This document shows, piece by piece, positions 17,349 to 25,618 of a stretch of 64,000 nucleotides of DNA. Positions within the stretch are counted from its first letter, which is position 1; every line of letters begins with the position of its first letter. The position numbers and the translations under genes are program-made. This stretch comes from JAQBVV01 sp965249205 (GTDB lineage Bacteria; Acidobacteriota; Vicinamibacteria; Vicinamibacterales; UBA2999). The stretch spans positions 124,001 through 188,000 of the forward strand of contig CBDFLL010000005.1 of assembly GCA_965249205.1 (NCBI GenBank), in the 5' to 3' direction. The notes below the pieces were generated by a model, which was not told the origin of the DNA, did no database searches, and saw only the letters and a list, made by a program, of their open reading frames with translations.

Positions 17349-17435
17349 GACGGTCTGACGACGGCGGGTGGTTCGTACGCCGATCAGTGGCCACGCGCGA
17401 CTGTCCCCGCCACGCATGAGTTCGAGGCCGACATG

Positions 17436-17798
17436 CTATTGTTGTGTGTCCCTTCCGTACCGATCTTCCAGCCTCACGACATCGTCGAGTTCCGGCGTGG
17501 ACACCTCCATGACGTCGCAGTCTTCGATCGCCGTCATGCGATGCACGGTTCCCGGCGTGACATGCACGGATTCGCCAGGTACCATGGTCCGCTTCATCAG
17601 CACGCCGTTCTGCTCGATCTCAAACAGCATTTTTCCGGAATACAAGTAGATCGTTTCGTCCTTGCGGTCGTGGTACTGCAGGCTCAGCGCATGGCCCGCC
17701 TGCACGTGCAGGACCTTGCCGACGTAGCGGTCGGTTTTCGCCCAGTGCAACTCGTAGCCCCACGGTTTTTCGACCCGTGTCACGGCTGTGTCGCTCAT
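17436..17798 (-). CDS. Single-cupin protein, phosphomannose isomerase type II-like
   Basis: A 120-residue single cupin domain: VEKPWGYELHWAKT, then HALSLQYHDRKDETIYLYSG (metal-binding His/Glu set) and VTPGTVHRMTA (second His). These match the C-terminal isomerase cupin of mannose-6-phosphate isomerase/GDP-mannose pyrophosphorylase proteins, here alone. Activity on mannose-6-phosphate is inferred from the family only. Its ATG overlaps the EI stop as ATGA, so it is translated with the PTS genes. Confidence 0.85.
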   Translation of the reverse strand: MSDTAVTRVEKPWGYELHWAKTDRYVGKVLHVQAGHALSLQYHDRKDETIYLYSGKMLFEIEQNGVLMKRTMVPGESVHVTPGTVHRMTAIEDCDVMEVSTPELDDVVRLEDRYGRDTQQ

Positions 17799-19577
17799 AA
17801 CGTGCTCACCTCGGTGGGCACGTGTCGGTGACCGAGCGTATCGAGCAGGAATTGCTCGATGTCGTCAACCGTTCCGAGCGTGAGAACTCGCGCGGCGATA
17901 CGTCCCATCTCGCCCGCATTGGTGTGGTGAATGACCAGCTTGGCTTTCGGCAGCGCGTCAGGTGTCATGCTGAATTCCTTGAGTCCGCAGCCGATCAGCA
18001 GCGGCAGGAGCAGCGGGTCCGACGCCATTTCGCCACAGACGGACACGGGAATATTCTGGCGCGCGGCGCCTCGGCGGACTTGCCGTAGCAGACGCAGCAC
18101 GGCCGGGTGTAATGGCTGGTATCGATCCGAAACCCGCTCGTCCGTCCGGTCGACCGCCAGGGTGTACTGAATAAGATCGTTGGTCCCAATCGTAAAAAAA
18201 TCGGCCTCGCGCGCCAGGAGCGAGGCCACGAAGGCTGCTGATGGCACCTCGATCATGATCCCGACGGCGGCGGGCCCCCCCGCGAGTCCCCTGGCCTCCA
18301 GATCGGCCTGCGCTTCGGCGAGCATGATCCTGGCGGCCCGGACCTCTCGGACCGACGACACGAATGGAAACAGAATTCGAAGCGACCCGTGGGCAGCGGC
18401 CCGGAGCAATGCACACAACTGGGTCTTAAACATGCCCGGGTACGCGAGGCTCAGGCGGATACCGCGCAGTCCGGCTCGCCCCCCCCCGACCCGCGTCTTG
18501 CCCCCCCTGCCGGTCGAGTCCAGCGTCGACCGGTGGCCGGGTGAGCTGGCGCTCATCGATATCGAAGGTTCGGATCGTGACAGTCCGAGACCCCATCTGT
18601 TCGACGACCCGTCGATACTCGTCGTATTGCTCGTCCTCCCCCGCCATCTCCGGCGGCCCGCCTCCAAGGAGAAATTCAGAGCGAAACAGCCCTATACCCT
18701 CTGCCCCCGACGCGAGCGCGCGCGCGACATCCTCCGAGCGCTCGATATTGGCATGCAGGGAGATTCGCACGCCGTCGCTCGTGGTACATAGGCTGTCAAG
18801 CGGGTACTGAGCTTGCGATCGTGGGCGTGCTGGGCGACCGCGCGTTTCGGCTTCGCGGCGAAGCTCGGGGTGGGGATTGACCGTGACCTGACCCGTATCG
18901 CCGTCGATGATGACCGTGGCGCCAGGCGGGACGCGCAGGCTGACATTGTGAAGTCCGACAACCGCTGGTACTCCAAGGGACCGGGCCAAGATCGCGGTGT
19001 GGTAGGTCCGGCTGCCTGCGTCGGTGGCAAAGCCCCCAATGCGATCCCAGTCCATCTGCGCGACGACAGACGGCATGAGCTCGTCAGCGATGAGCACACA
19101 GGGCGCATCGAGATCGTCAAGAAGGCCCCGGATGCCGCCCTGCTCGCCTCGGACGTTCATCCGCAGGCGTCCCGACACGTCGTGCAGGTCGCCCTTTCGC
19201 TCCCGCAGGTACGGATCAGGCAGGTCGTTGAGGACGTCCGCCAGCTCGTCGATGGCTCGTTGGACCGCCCACTCCGCATTCACCCGTTCGTCCTTGACGA
19301 TGGCCGAGGCCCGTCCAAGTAACAGCGGGTCGTCGAGCATCAGGATCTGTGCGTCAAATATCGCCGCCAGGTCTCTACCCTTTTGCGTGGCAACACGGTC
19401 CCGGATCTGCTCGAGCTGCTCCTGGGATCGGATCCGCGCTCGGTCCAGCCTCGACAGCTCACGCGCAATCCGGTCAGGGGAGATCGGAAACCTGATGACC
19501 CGTGTGCCCTGGACGGTCACAAGCGCGGCGCCGATCGCCAGCCCGCTCGAAACGCCGATGCCTGTCAGCTGGTTCAC
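17795..19577 (-). pseudogene. ptsI: PTS enzyme I (PEP-protein phosphotransferase), apparent frameshift
   Basis: Two overlapping frames together make one full enzyme I. The N-terminal part (19577 to about 18490) has GIGVSSGLAIG, the phospho-His site TDAGSRTYHTAILARSLGVPAVVG, and TGQVTVNP, then the start of the PEP-binding barrel (EGIGLFRSEFLL, VTIRTFDI). The C-terminal part (about 18480 to 17795) continues GLRGIRLSLAYPGMF, IEVPSAAF, FFTIGTNDLIQYTLAVDR and the catalytic Cys in VCGEMASD. The join lies in a run of nine C on the plus strand (18479-18487); one G fewer on the coding strand restores the frame. The loop that is GGDK in E. coli EI reads DERQ here. GTG start overlaps the HPr stop. Confidence 0.85.
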
Positions 19578-19843
19578 GACTCTTCACCAAGTCCAGATTC
19601 GACCAGATGGGCCAGCGCGGCAGCCGCGGCAGCTTCGTCTGCTCCATCCGCGGTGATCGTCAGTCTCGTGCCGGGCCCCGCTGCCAGCAGCAGAATACTC
19701 AAGATGCTCTTACCATCCATCATTTTGGCGTCGCGTCCGATGCTGATGCGTGATGTGAATGTGGCGGCTAGCCAGACGAATCTCGCCGCTGTGCGCGCAT
19801 GCAGTCCAAGCTCGTTGCAGACCGTGACGGCCACCGTCGTCAT
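19574..19843 (-). CDS. ptsH: HPr-like phosphocarrier protein
   Basis: An 89-residue HPr. It has the active-site His in NELGLHARTAARFV (about residue 16) and the second conserved region MMDGKSILSILLLAAGPGT, where the Ser after Lys corresponds to the regulatory Ser46. The ATG at 19843 is preceded by GAGGT at 8 bp; the frame extends further upstream but without HPr similarity. It lies between EIIA and EI with a 4-bp overlap into EI. It would carry phosphate from EI to EIIA. No HPr kinase gene is present nearby, so phosphorylation at the Ser is uncertain. Confidence 0.93.
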   Translation of the reverse strand: MTTVAVTVCNELGLHARTAARFVWLAATFTSRISIGRDAKMMDGKSILSILLLAAGPGTRLTITADGADEAAAAAALAHLVESGLGEES

Positions 19844-19892
19844 CGTGGCTACCTCATCAACGGCAGCGCTGACCTCATCGTCGAACCGAGAG

Positions 19893-20300
19893 TCACGTGT
19901 TTTCACCCCGGAGCAGATCGGAGGCGACCCAGATCGCGTTTCGCGCGCGCTCCCGCGCCTCCCTGGCAATTTCAAGTAAGCTCACCTGCTCGCGACGGTT
20001 CGCCAGCGAAATCAGCATGGGCAGATTGACGCCAGTGAGCACCTCCACGTTGTCCTGCCCGAGAAAGGTCATGGCCAGCTTCGACGGCGTGCCGCCGAAC
20101 ATGTCGGTCAGGAGCAGCACACCCTCACCCTGTTGTACGCGCGCAATCGCTTGCTCGATCGCATCGCGGGCGTCGCTGGTCTCGTCGTGCCACCCGATCG
20201 ACACGGCCGCGAAGTTTGGCAGCTCACCGACGATCATCTCGGTCGCGTTGAGTAGCTCGGCTGCGAGTTGTCCGTGCGTGACGGCGACGATACCAATCAT
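19893..20300 (-). CDS. PTS EIIA, mannose family
   Basis: A 135-residue protein that fits a free-standing EIIA-Man domain. The active His is in GIVAVTHGQLAAELL (residue 9); GVLLLTDMFGGTPSKLA and VEVLTGVNLPMLI are typical. No EIIB, EIIC or EIID lies in the window, so this protein probably serves regulation rather than sugar uptake, as is common next to rpoN and rapZ in several phyla. It starts 9 bp after the rapZ stop. Confidence 0.92.
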   Translation of the reverse strand: MIGIVAVTHGQLAAELLNATEMIVGELPNFAAVSIGWHDETSDARDAIEQAIARVQQGEGVLLLTDMFGGTPSKLAMTFLGQDNVEVLTGVNLPMLISLANRREQVSLLEIAREARERARNAIWVASDLLRGENT

Positions 20301-20309
20301 GTCAGCGCC

Positions 20310-21230
20310 TCATATGTCCCTATGTGTGACCCGGAGCGTGATGCCCTTGATCCCAGTCAGCGATCGTTTGAGTGTTTCGGCCATCATCACTGAACGGTGC
20401 CGTCCGCCCGTACAACCCACTGCAACGGTCAGGTAGGCCTTTCCCTCCTGTACGTAGTGTGGGAGCGCAAAACTCAGGAATGCTTCCAGCTTTACGGTGA
20501 AGTCCCTGGTTGCCGGATGCCGCCGCATGTATTTGATCACGGCCTGATCCCGCCCAGTGAGATTGCGAAGGGCATCGACGAAATGCGGGTTCGGCAGACA
20601 GCGCAAGTCGAACACGAGATCCGCGTCGAGTGGAATACCGTGCTTATAGCCGAAACTGACCAGGTTGACCACCATGCTCGCCTTGGCCCCACCGCCGCGC
20701 GAGATACCCATGAACGTGTCACGAAATTCATGTACGGTCAGGTTGGAGGTGTCGAGAATCAGATCCGCCATCGAGCGGATCGATTTCAGCTTCCGCCGCT
20801 CCTCGGTGATGCCCTCGCTCACCGACCGATCGGGTGCGAGTGGATGAGGGCGTCGACTCTCACTGAACCGCCTGACCAGCGCGGCGTCGTCGGCCTCAAG
20901 AAAGATTAGCGTCGGTGTGACGGGGCCGCGTGTTTCGAGCTTTCGATAGATGCGGGGAAACTGAGCCAAAAACCCACCCTCCCGCACGTCGACGACGATG
21001 GCGACCTTCCCGACGCTGGTTTCTTCCCGCGTCGCGAGATCCGCCATGGTGGGAATCATCTGCGTCGGGAGGTTGTCGACGCAGAAATAGCCAAGGTCCT
21101 CAAGCGCTCGAATGGCCTGCGTCTTGCCAGCCCCGGAGAGTCCCGTCAGGATCACAAATCGGCCTGTGCCGCGCGTGACTCGCCGGCCAGGAGTTGGCGA
21201 CCGTCTCTTCTTCACCGTTGGCTTTGTCAT
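20310..21230 (-). CDS. rapZ: RapZ, RNase adapter / nucleotide-binding protein
   Basis: A 306-residue protein. A Walker A motif GLSGAGKTQAIRALED lies near residue 30, followed by GYFCVDNLPTQMIP; the C-terminal domain has SFGYKHGIPLDADLVFDLRCLPNP, YVQEGKAYLTVAVGCTGGRHRSV, the RapZ signatures. In E. coli RapZ senses glucosamine-6-phosphate and guides RNase E to GlmZ; whether that holds here is unknown. The N-terminus carries about 22 extra basic residues, so a later start is possible. It is located between rpoN and EIIA in a tight operon. Confidence 0.94.
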   Translation of the reverse strand: MTKPTVKKRRSPTPGRRVTRGTGRFVILTGLSGAGKTQAIRALEDLGYFCVDNLPTQMIPTMADLATREETSVGKVAIVVDVREGGFLAQFPRIYRKLETRGPVTPTLIFLEADDAALVRRFSESRRPHPLAPDRSVSEGITEERRKLKSIRSMADLILDTSNLTVHEFRDTFMGISRGGGAKASMVVNLVSFGYKHGIPLDADLVFDLRCLPNPHFVDALRNLTGRDQAVIKYMRRHPATRDFTVKLEAFLSFALPHYVQEGKAYLTVAVGCTGGRHRSVMMAETLKRSLTGIKGITLRVTHRDI

Positions 21231-21252
21231 ACACCGAGACCACGGTCGAAGC

Positions 21253-22698
21253 TCAGTACAGCACCCTGCGTTGGTTCGATGTCGGGATTTTCAGCTCTTC
21301 GCGATACTTGGCAATCGTGCGACGTGCCAGATCGAGTCCCTCACGTTGAAGCAGGCCCACAATCTTGGAATCGCTCAGCGGCCGCTGCGGGTCCTCGTGC
21401 TCGATGATCTTGCGGATTCGCTGCTTGATCGTGACAGACGAGACTGCCCCGCCATACGAGCTCGCGATGCCACTGTGAAAGAAGTACTTCAGCTCGAACA
21501 CCCCCTGGGGCGTGTGCATGTACTTGTTCGTCACCACGCGGCTCACGGTCGACTCATGCATGCCGATATCGTTAGCCACATCGCGCAGGACCAGCGGACG
21601 CAGATATTCGATTCCATGATCGAGGAAGTCACGCTGGAAGGCGATGATGCTCGTCGCAACCTTATGAATCGTTTTCTGACGCTGTTCGACCGATTTGATT
21701 AACCAGAGCGCGGAGCGGAACTTGTCCTTGACGTACGCTCGTGTCTCGTCAGTGTTCTCCGCCACGCTCTTGTCCATCAGTCGGCGATACACCGGACTGA
21801 TACGAAGCTGGGGCAAGCCGTCCTCGTTGAGCAGCACGACGTACTGGTCCTCGGCCTTCACGATATACACGTCGGGAATCACGTACTGCGACGCGGACGG
21901 GTTGTAGCGGCTCCCCGGCTTGGGGTCGAGGTGCCGAATGGTTTCGATGTGCGGCTTGAGGTCGTCGATCGACATGCCCATTTTGCGGGCCAACTCCGGG
22001 ACTTGATGGTTCTGCAGCAGCCGCATGTGCTCGGTGATGATCTTCTCAGCCGTCAGGATCTTCTCGGCCGGCGCACCGCCCACGCCCAGGTGTCGCAGCT
22101 GGAGGAGGAGGCACTCCTGCAGGTCACGTGCAGCCACGCCGATCGGATCGAAGGTCTGCACCAGTGCCAAGGCACGCTCGACGTCTTCGGTCGGCCACGG
22201 CCCCATGCCGGCCAGTTCTTCGACCGTCGCCACCAGCTGCCCGTCGCCGTCGAGATTGCCGACGATCGCCTCGCCGATGTCTCGTATCAGCGGGTCGTCG
22301 CTTTGCATCGAGAGCTGCCAGAGGAGATGATCGGAGAGCGACGCGGCCGTCGAGAGCGTGTTCTCGATCGGCGGAAGCTCCTTGACTTCGGTCGGCATGC
22401 GCGATCGGTAGCCCTCGTCGAGGTACTCTCCGAAAAAGTACTCGTAGTCCTGGTCGTCCCAGATGTCTGTCTTTTCTTTGTCCGGCGTCTGCTCGTCCTG
22501 TTTCTCAGGAGAGGCCTCGGCGGGTTGCAGTTCCTCGGTGGGGACCTCTTCGAGCATCGGGTTCTCCACCATTTCCTGGTTGAGCAACTCGGATAACTCG
22601 AGCGTTGACATGGGCAGGAGCTTGATCGCCTGCTGCAGCGATGGCGTCAGAATCAGCTTCTGTGCGAGCTTGGTGTGCAGCCTTTGCGAAATAGCCAT
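21253..22698 (-). CDS. rpoN: RNA polymerase sigma-54 factor
   Basis: A 481-residue sigma-54. Region I is Gln/Leu-rich (LILTPSLQQAIKLLPMSTLELSELL), region II is acidic (about 50-105), and region III holds the core-binding domain and the helix-turn-helix (VANDIGMHESTVSRVV). The RpoN box reads ARRTIAKYREELKIP near the C-terminus, matching the consensus in all but a few positions. It needs AAA+ activators, none of which is encoded in the window. Gene order lptB-rpoN-rapZ-PTS matches the pattern seen in many Gram-negatives, but hpf and hprK are absent. Confidence 0.96.
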   Translation of the reverse strand: MAISQRLHTKLAQKLILTPSLQQAIKLLPMSTLELSELLNQEMVENPMLEEVPTEELQPAEASPEKQDEQTPDKEKTDIWDDQDYEYFFGEYLDEGYRSRMPTEVKELPPIENTLSTAASLSDHLLWQLSMQSDDPLIRDIGEAIVGNLDGDGQLVATVEELAGMGPWPTEDVERALALVQTFDPIGVAARDLQECLLLQLRHLGVGGAPAEKILTAEKIITEHMRLLQNHQVPELARKMGMSIDDLKPHIETIRHLDPKPGSRYNPSASQYVIPDVYIVKAEDQYVVLLNEDGLPQLRISPVYRRLMDKSVAENTDETRAYVKDKFRSALWLIKSVEQRQKTIHKVATSIIAFQRDFLDHGIEYLRPLVLRDVANDIGMHESTVSRVVTNKYMHTPQGVFELKYFFHSGIASSYGGAVSSVTIKQRIRKIIEHEDPQRPLSDSKIVGLLQREGLDLARRTIAKYREELKIPTSNQRRVLY

Positions 22699-22742
22699 GT
22701 AATCAGACGATCAGCGTCGCTGTCCCAGCACTGAAAAACATC

Positions 22743-23468
22743 TTAGTCCAAGCGGAAGTCGGTCCCCAGATAAATTCGGCGCACGTCCTCGTCAGTCGCA
22801 AGCGATTCAGGTGTGCCACTCTTGAAGATCGCTCCGTCGTGCACGATGTAGGCCCTGTCGGTAATGCGAAGCGTCTCGCGGACATTGTGGTCGGTGACGA
22901 GCAGGCCGATGCCGCGCGCCTTCAGATGAACGATGATGTTCTGGATGTCGGTCACGGCGATCGGATCGATGCCGGCAAAGGGCTCGTCGAGGAGCATGAA
23001 TCTGGGCGAGACGACCAATGCGCGGGTGATCTCCGTCCGTCGCCGCTCCCCGCCAGACAGCGTATACGCGGGAGCCTTCGCGAGCGGTGTCAGATTAAGC
23101 TCGCCCAGGAGCTCCTCGAGTCTGGTTCGTCGTTCGCGACGACTCAGATCGAGCGTTTCTAGAATGGCCAGGATGTTCTGCTCCACAGTGAGCCCGCGAA
23201 AAATCGAGGGCTCCTGAGGCAGGTACCCAATCCCCTTCCGGGCTCGTACGTACATTGGATCGTCGGTAAGATCTTCACCGTCCAGGATCACCCGTCCCGC
23301 ATCGGGCGCCGTCAATCCAACCGTCATGTAGAACGTTGTCGTCTTGCCGGCTCCGTTCGGGCCAAGGAGGCCGACGACTTCCCCGGACGCGACTTCGAGG
23401 CTCACGCCCCGAACAACCGTGCGGCCGCTGTAGGACTTGGTGAGCGCGTGGGTCTGCAGCGTTGCCAT
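22743..23468 (-). CDS. lptB: LptB, LPS export ATP-binding protein
   Basis: A 241-residue ABC ATPase. Walker A GPNGAGKTTTFYM lies near residue 38, the Q-loop has GYLPQEPSIFRGLTVEQNI, the signature is LSGGERRRTEI and Walker B is FMLLDEPFAGIDPIAV; the H-loop TDHNVRETL is typical of LptB. I use the ATG at 23468, which overlaps the lptCA stop (TGATG); the frame could be extended 8 codons upstream without benefit. It powers the LptFG permease encoded at 2397-4658 and is coupled to lptCA. Confidence 0.94.
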   Translation of the reverse strand: MATLQTHALTKSYSGRTVVRGVSLEVASGEVVGLLGPNGAGKTTTFYMTVGLTAPDAGRVILDGEDLTDDPMYVRARKGIGYLPQEPSIFRGLTVEQNILAILETLDLSRRERRTRLEELLGELNLTPLAKAPAYTLSGGERRRTEITRALVVSPRFMLLDEPFAGIDPIAVTDIQNIIVHLKARGIGLLVTDHNVRETLRITDRAYIVHDGAIFKSGTPESLATDEDVRRIYLGTDFRLD

Positions 23469-25546
23469 CAGGGCGCGGGCGTGGCGACGCACGACGCGCC
23501 ACGTCTAGACTGGGTGCGAACTTCTTCTCGCCCGTCGACGATGATGCGCTCGGTTGACTTGAAGAAAGTCATGGTTCTTCCACTGGTCTCCCGGCACTCC
23601 TCGATGATCGTGACTGGAATGGTGGCGACACCGCTCATGACGTAGCGCTCGTCTTCGGCGAAGTACGTCAGCCGATCGCCCGTCGCAACACGCACGCCGA
23701 GATTCGCGCTGACATCCCCGTAGGCCTCAAGTCTCTCTGCGCTGGACGTGGTCCGGCCAAGGACGATCTCAATGCGTCGGGCACGGATATCTCCCTGGGG
23801 CCCGCTGAGCTGAGCGGGCGCCGCGGCACCGACGACCGGTGGGATCGGCAGCGGAGTTTCATAGACAATCGTTCGCGCGTCGTCGTCATATCGAATTCCG
23901 GCCCCACGCCCCACGGCCTCTCCGAGGTCGAGCACGATGGTCGACCGCGCGGTCCCGGAGGCGACCAGGTCGGCGCTCGCGCGGTCGAGCATGATCTCGT
24001 CGGCCCGGATGGCCGTCGCCCCTTGCCACAAGGTGGCGTTTCCCGCATAGACGACCGCGCCCGCACCACCCTGATAATCCAGCGTGTCCGCGCTGACGTT
24101 CACAGGCTCGCCGTCTTGCAGCAACCCTGGAAGGCGCCCTGACGCACCCGCGTGCAGCAGCGTCGTGACTGAACCGCTGGCGGTCATCTGTCTCCCCGCC
24201 AGCGTGACATTGATCACATCGGCGTCGATTTCAATCTGCTCGTCAGCGACGTGAGGGGAGCGCCCAGCATCGACTCCAGACAAACGCAACGTGCCGTTGG
24301 TCGGGTCGTACTGGGCCTCGGCCCCGGACGCTTGAAGCCCCTGCTCCCCAAACTGGACGCCGCCGCTGAAGTTCGTAGCCGTGACTGAAGTGTCAGCGAG
24401 CGTAATGCGCAGCATGTTGGATCGGACCGTTCGCGGCCCTCGCCCCTCGCCCGCCTCCTCCCGATATTCCACCTCGCCATCGAAGCGGGCTGCAGTCAGA
24501 TCCTTCCCTGGTTCCCCTGTGGCTTCGAACATCGACGCGCTGACGTTTCGCCGGGGCGCTCCGGGCAAAGCCACCTGCACATGGCCATTGCCAGTGGCGC
24601 GAACGAGTGCCCCATCCGGAGTAAACGACAGGTCGAGCACGTCGCCGACGAACTCGCGCCCCGCCTCGTCGCCGGCGCCGTTCATCACGATCGCGCCATC
24701 TCCGGAGAGCAGTACGCGCTCAAGCGCCGCACCGTCCTCGGTGTAATCCAGGTCGATATCGTCGGCGGTCATCGAGTCGAACGCACCACCGCCAACGACG
24801 CTCGCATGTCCGCGGAGCTCCATCGCGGTCACGAACTCGACGCCCGTCGATAGGCGCACGAAGCTGTTGTCGGCCTCCAGCACCTGCTGGCCCCGTAAGA
24901 CATACACGCTTCCGGTGAGTGTGAGGGAGTCCTCCAGGCGGGCCAAGGTGGCGACATCCGCATGAAATTCAGTTGCCGGGACGTCATTTTCGTCGGTCAC
25001 CGCCACTCGAGCCTGGTCCAGCAGGGACAATACGTCCGTCTCCTGGTCGTAAGTCATTCCGACACTAGAGCCAGTCATTCTTCCCTTTTGGAACGAAACA
25101 GGGCCCGGCACCCGTACAGTCGCGTCGGCTTCGCTGAAGATGGCGCGGTCGGCCGTGGCGAGGAAGCCATCACTGGCAGCGAGCGTGACATCGCCAGCGA
25201 GTTCGAGCTCCGCCTGTCCTTCACCAGCCTGCGCCTCCCGTCCGGATACGACGAAGTCGCGGCCGGCGCGCTGGCGGACCGTGATGGTCACGCCGACGAA
25301 CTTGGTGGCGCCACCCTCGTAGGTCAGTTGTCGATCGGCTTCGATGACGTAGTCTTGCCTGGCTGCCCTGAACTGCTGAAAGGTGGCTCCGACACTCTCG
25401 AGCACCGCGCTGGGGTCCAGCCCAGGCGTCCGGGTTACGGGCGCTGCGTTTTGACGTTCGCCTATCGTCGTGTACACCGTAATCGCGACAACGATACCGA
25501 ACACGGCCACGCCGAACCGAGCGCGCTTCTGCCACTTCATTGACAT
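23468..25546 (-). CDS. lptCA: LptC-LptA fusion, LPS transport bridge protein
   Basis: A 692-residue protein. One membrane anchor at about residues 11-28 is followed by an LptC-like region (about 40-200: GVTITVRQRAG, ADRAIFSEADATVRVPGPVSFQKGRM) and then a long beta-rich chain of LptA/OstA-like units (for example FDGEVEYREEAGEG, ASGSVTTLLHAGA, DTLDYQGGAGAVVYAGNATLWQG, AERLEAYGDVSANLG, GDRLTYFAEDERYVMSG). Normal LptC and LptA are each about 190 residues. The most direct reading is that LptC and several jellyroll units of the periplasmic bridge are one polypeptide. It lies directly upstream of lptB, as lptC-lptA-lptB do elsewhere. Confidence 0.85.
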   Translation of the reverse strand: MSMKWQKRARFGVAVFGIVVAITVYTTIGERQNAAPVTRTPGLDPSAVLESVGATFQQFRAARQDYVIEADRQLTYEGGATKFVGVTITVRQRAGRDFVVSGREAQAGEGQAELELAGDVTLAASDGFLATADRAIFSEADATVRVPGPVSFQKGRMTGSSVGMTYDQETDVLSLLDQARVAVTDENDVPATEFHADVATLARLEDSLTLTGSVYVLRGQQVLEADNSFVRLSTGVEFVTAMELRGHASVVGGGAFDSMTADDIDLDYTEDGAALERVLLSGDGAIVMNGAGDEAGREFVGDVLDLSFTPDGALVRATGNGHVQVALPGAPRRNVSASMFEATGEPGKDLTAARFDGEVEYREEAGEGRGPRTVRSNMLRITLADTSVTATNFSGGVQFGEQGLQASGAEAQYDPTNGTLRLSGVDAGRSPHVADEQIEIDADVINVTLAGRQMTASGSVTTLLHAGASGRLPGLLQDGEPVNVSADTLDYQGGAGAVVYAGNATLWQGATAIRADEIMLDRASADLVASGTARSTIVLDLGEAVGRGAGIRYDDDARTIVYETPLPIPPVVGAAAPAQLSGPQGDIRARRIEIVLGRTTSSAERLEAYGDVSANLGVRVATGDRLTYFAEDERYVMSGVATIPVTIIEECRETSGRTMTFFKSTERIIVDGREEVRTQSRRGASCVATPAP

Positions 25547-25618
25547 GATCTTACCCCTTCAGTCGCTATGGCCTGTAGGGCGGAGGGCACCGTTCGCGAT
25601 GAGGGGCCGCGACGGGCG

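Noticed and set aside
18426..18667. Programmed frameshift making two enzyme I products
   Set aside because: A G-run slip is possible, but no stimulatory structure or conserved signal is seen, and other single-base breaks in the window favour sequence error or decay.
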